This document shows positions 5,006 through 7,025 of a DNA stretch of 7,025 bases, piece by piece. A program made the position numbers and the translations under genes. Position 1 is the stretch's first letter; the number at the start of each line of letters is the position of its first letter. Where the stretch lies: positions 1-7,025 of the forward strand of contig CAYZBM010000090.1 in assembly GCA_964476705.1 (NCBI GenBank), written 5' to 3'. Under the pieces are notes generated by a model. That model searched no databases and was not told the origin of the DNA. It was given only the letters and a program-made list of their open reading frames with translations. The stretch is from CAYZBM01 sp964476705. GTDB taxonomy: Bacteria > Pseudomonadota > Alphaproteobacteria > Rickettsiales > UBA6187.

Positions 5006-6805
5006 CTATAAATTCCCTACTGCCACATCCTCAATCAATATCTCAACTTGCTTGGTACCTTGCCAGTTATTGATCTTTAATTTGCCAACTATACTTATAT
5101 TTCGGCCAACATTATTAAGTAAAGCGTTACCTAAAGGCGTATCTATTGAGCGGAAGGACATTGCTTTAATAGTTTTACCCTGCCCTCCTACATAATTATC
5201 AGCAACTATAGCTTTAATATGCTGACCGGCCAAAATATCAACTTTACGAATAAAGACATTAGGGAAGATAAATTGTGGTTCGTAATTGGCCGTACCAAAT
5301 GGTCCGACCATGGCTATTTTATCAATAAGCTCGCTATTGATTGCAGACAGAGTTAAATAACCATCACTATATAATTTTCTTTGGCCAAACTCACTAACCC
5401 CATCTCTAAATTTTTCATTAAGAAAATCATGTAAGGCTTTTATATTATTTTCATGTACAGAAAATCCTGCAGCCATTGCATGCCCACCACCGGCAATTAA
5501 AAGTCCTTGTTGATTTGCCGCAACTATGGCCGAACCAAAATCAACTCCTGATATAGAACGAGCTGAAGCTTTGCCAATTCCCTTATCAAGCGATAGAACG
5601 GCAACTGGTTTATGATATTTTTCTTTTAATCTCCCAGCTACTATTCCTATAACTCCTGGATGCCAATTATGAGAGCTCACCATAATAAGAGGAAAATCTT
5701 CATTTTTACTTTCTACTTGCTCTAATGCTTCTTCTAAAACTCTTTGTTCAATTTCTTTACGTTCAATATTAAAACTATTTAATTGCTGAGCCAGCTCAGA
5801 TACTTCAAAACTATCATTGCTGGTCAAAATTTTAGTACCTAAATCAGATTTACCAATTCTCCCACAAGCATTAATTCTAGGCCCAATCATAAATCCTAAA
5901 TGATAGACTAAAGGTATATCATTTATTTGCGCCACATCCATCAAAGCATTAAGACCAAGATTTTGTCTTTTACGTAAAACTTTTAAGCCTTGCGCAACAA
6001 AAGCTCGATTAGCTTTTTTAAGCGGCACCACATCACAAACCGTACCCAAGGCTACAATATCTAAAAGCTGTATAAGATCGGGGGCTTTTTTGGGAACAAA
6101 GTAATTTTGATCTGCTAAAATTCTATTAACTGCTACTATTAATAAAAAACATACGCCAACCGCCGCCATATAACCATGCTCTGATGTTTCATCCAGCCTA
6201 TTAGGATTAACAATAGCAAAAGCCTCCGGTAAAGTTTCTGAGCTTAAATGATGGTCAATAACTATTAAATCCAGCCCTATTTCTTTCGCATGAAGAATTG
6301 GCGCAAATGACATAGTTCCACAATCAACTGTTAAACATAATTTAGCCCCTCTTTCATAAAGGCTACTTAAAGCATTAGCATTGGGACCATAACCTTCTAA
6401 TATTCGATCAGGAATATGAAAAATAACCTTCGCACCAATAGAGTTAAAATAACGTACCAGTAATGAAGTGGATGTTGCCCCATCTACATCATAATCTCCA
6501 AGTATAGCTATAGTCTGATTTTCAGTAATAGCCTGCACTACTCTATTGGCTGCTTTTTCCATATCTTTTAAATGAAAAGGATCGGGTAAATATTCTTTTA
6601 ATGTTGGATTTAGAAAATTAGGTATATCTTCAAGTCTAACATTTCTTGCCGCCAGAATTCTGGCAACTATTTCTGGCAAATTATATTTTTGAATTGCGGC
6701 AACAACATATTTTTCATCAACTTTATTAACTTTCCAGATTGTATTTGTAACCGACTTGATTTGCAGCTCTACAGATGTAGACTGCAGCTCCATTACTGCT
6801 TCCAT
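5006..6805 (-). CDS. recJ: Single-stranded-DNA-specific 5'-3' exonuclease RecJ
   Basis: This 599-residue protein is a full-length RecJ, which degrades single-stranded DNA 5' to 3' in RecF-pathway recombination and in repair. The DHH domain shows LGDYDVDG (102-109), LTVDCGT (159-165), VIDHH (182-186) and ALGTVCDVVPL (252-262), which supply the metal-binding Asp and His residues, then GFMIGPRINACGRIG (304-318). The DHHA1 domain has SSHNWHPGVIGIVAGRLKEK (377-396), KASARSISG (412-420) and GGGHAMAAGFS (439-449). The remaining 130 or so residues form the RecJ OB fold. No key residue is missing. ATG at 6805 is preceded by GGA eight bases upstream. Met5 (GGA seven bases upstream) is nearly as good. 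It appears to be a single-gene unit on the minus strand with tRNA-Glu downstream. Confidence 0.97.
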   Translation of the reverse strand: MEAVMELQSTSVELQIKSVTNTIWKVNKVDEKYVVAAIQKYNLPEIVARILAARNVRLEDIPNFLNPTLKEYLPDPFHLKDMEKAANRVVQAITENQTIAILGDYDVDGATSTSLLVRYFNSIGAKVIFHIPDRILEGYGPNANALSSLYERGAKLCLTVDCGTMSFAPILHAKEIGLDLIVIDHHLSSETLPEAFAIVNPNRLDETSEHGYMAAVGVCFLLIVAVNRILADQNYFVPKKAPDLIQLLDIVALGTVCDVVPLKKANRAFVAQGLKVLRKRQNLGLNALMDVAQINDIPLVYHLGFMIGPRINACGRIGKSDLGTKILTSNDSFEVSELAQQLNSFNIERKEIEQRVLEEALEQVESKNEDFPLIMVSSHNWHPGVIGIVAGRLKEKYHKPVAVLSLDKGIGKASARSISGVDFGSAIVAANQQGLLIAGGGHAMAAGFSVHENNIKALHDFLNEKFRDGVSEFGQRKLYSDGYLTLSAINSELIDKIAMVGPFGTANYEPQFIFPNVFIRKVDILAGQHIKAIVADNYVGGQGKTIKAMSFRSIDTPLGNALLNNVGRNISIVGKLKINNWQGTKQVEILIEDVAVGNL

Positions 6806-6843
6806 TATTTTTATCCAATTTTCTAATTAATAATATTTGATCA

Positions 6844-6873
6844 AGGAATAGATTTATTTATAAAACTATTCCT
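6844..6873. repeat. 8-bp inverted repeat in the recJ leader
   Basis: AGGAATAG (6844-6851) and CTATTCCT (6866-6873) are perfect reverse complements with a 14-base AT loop, about 40 bases upstream of the recJ start. A palindrome TTGATCAA (6837-6844) adjoins it. Either could be an operator or leader hairpin; no clear -35/-10 pair was found in this region. Confidence 0.3.
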
Positions 6874-6937
6874 ATGATGCTATATTAATCGTCCGTGAAA
6901 AAACATCTTACGATATTTTTTAAAGTGTAATAATGAA

Positions 6938-6974
6938 TAATCTATACTCAGGGAGCGGCCCTTCGTATAGATTA
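6938..6974. repeat. Hairpin in the 3' exon next to the group II intron
   Basis: TAATCTATAC (6938-6947) and GTATAGATTA (6965-6974) form a perfect 10-bp stem. Inside it AGGG (6950-6953) pairs with CCCT (6959-6962) across a symmetric TC/TC internal loop, leaving AGCGG as the apical loop. The outer edge of the stem coincides with the predicted 3' splice site of the intron. No U-tract follows, so it is not a typical terminator. It may be a palindromic repeat that served as the insertion target. Confidence 0.6.
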
Positions 6975-7025
6975 ATCGAGTAGGAGGAGAGCTCTCGCTC
7001 TCCGTCCTCTCACACCACCGTACGT
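6975..7025 (-). mobile_element. Group II intron, 3' end (domain V end and domain VI)
   Basis: Read on the minus strand, the edge begins ACGTACGGTGGTG, the usual 3' half of domain V in many bacterial group II introns, followed by TGAGAGGACGG. Domain VI is a hairpin with GGAGAGC (6997-7003) pairing with GCTCTCC (6986-6992) over a four-base loop, extended by AGGA/TCCT. A bulged A (6981) lies seven bases before the end, the expected branch point, and the intron closes with CTCGAT, fitting the 5'-GUGYG...AY-3' rule. Domains I-IV, including any reverse transcriptase/maturase gene, lie beyond the window. The structural class cannot be assigned from 51 bases. The first exon base is predicted at 6974. 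Confidence 0.77.

Noticed and set aside
1..7025. CRISPR array, toxin-antitoxin pair or other defence system
   Set aside because: No regularly spaced direct repeats and no small paired genes of such type were found. The AAA/DUF4143 family is sometimes discussed with mobile or defence genes, but here it is broken and lacks its ATPase core.

Overview
The window is a low-GC stretch, probably from an alphaproteobacterium with a host-associated, Rickettsiales-like lifestyle. The basis is strong AT bias, a membrane-anchored parvulin like the one found in Rickettsia, a broken ATPase gene, palindromic intergenic DNA and the end of a group II intron. The genus cannot be read from the sequence.

Layout from left to right. 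Bases 1-226 hold a palindrome (9-46), a run of seven G and a strong bidirectional terminator (161-197). On the minus strand follow a parvulin-type peptidyl-prolyl isomerase with one N-terminal membrane anchor (227-1123) and a 698-residue lipoprotein built like a subtilisin autotransporter but lacking a recognisable catalytic triad (1247-3343). The divergent region at about 3344-3435 carries a convincing sigma-70-type promoter for the autotransporter and short dyads. On the plus strand a SemiSWEET sugar transporter (3436-3702) runs tail to tail into the wreck of an AAA ATPase/DUF4143 gene. That wreck survives as two minus-strand pieces in one reading frame (3699-4079 and 4161-4553), separated by several stops and a 12-bp inverted repeat. 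Bases 4554-4844 are gene-free and contain two structured, relatively GC-rich patches. tRNA-Glu(UUC) (4845-4919) and recJ (5006-6805) follow, both on the minus strand. The right edge (6975-7025) is the 3' end of a minus-strand group II intron (end of domain V, all of domain VI). Its predicted 3' splice site falls exactly at the base of a 10-bp-stem hairpin in the exon.

The genes do not form one pathway. The isomerase could help fold exported proteins such as the neighbouring beta-barrel, SemiSWEET would move sugar across the inner membrane, and RecJ serves recombination and repair. The most notable points are the predicted pseudo-protease autotransporter and the intron/hairpin junction.
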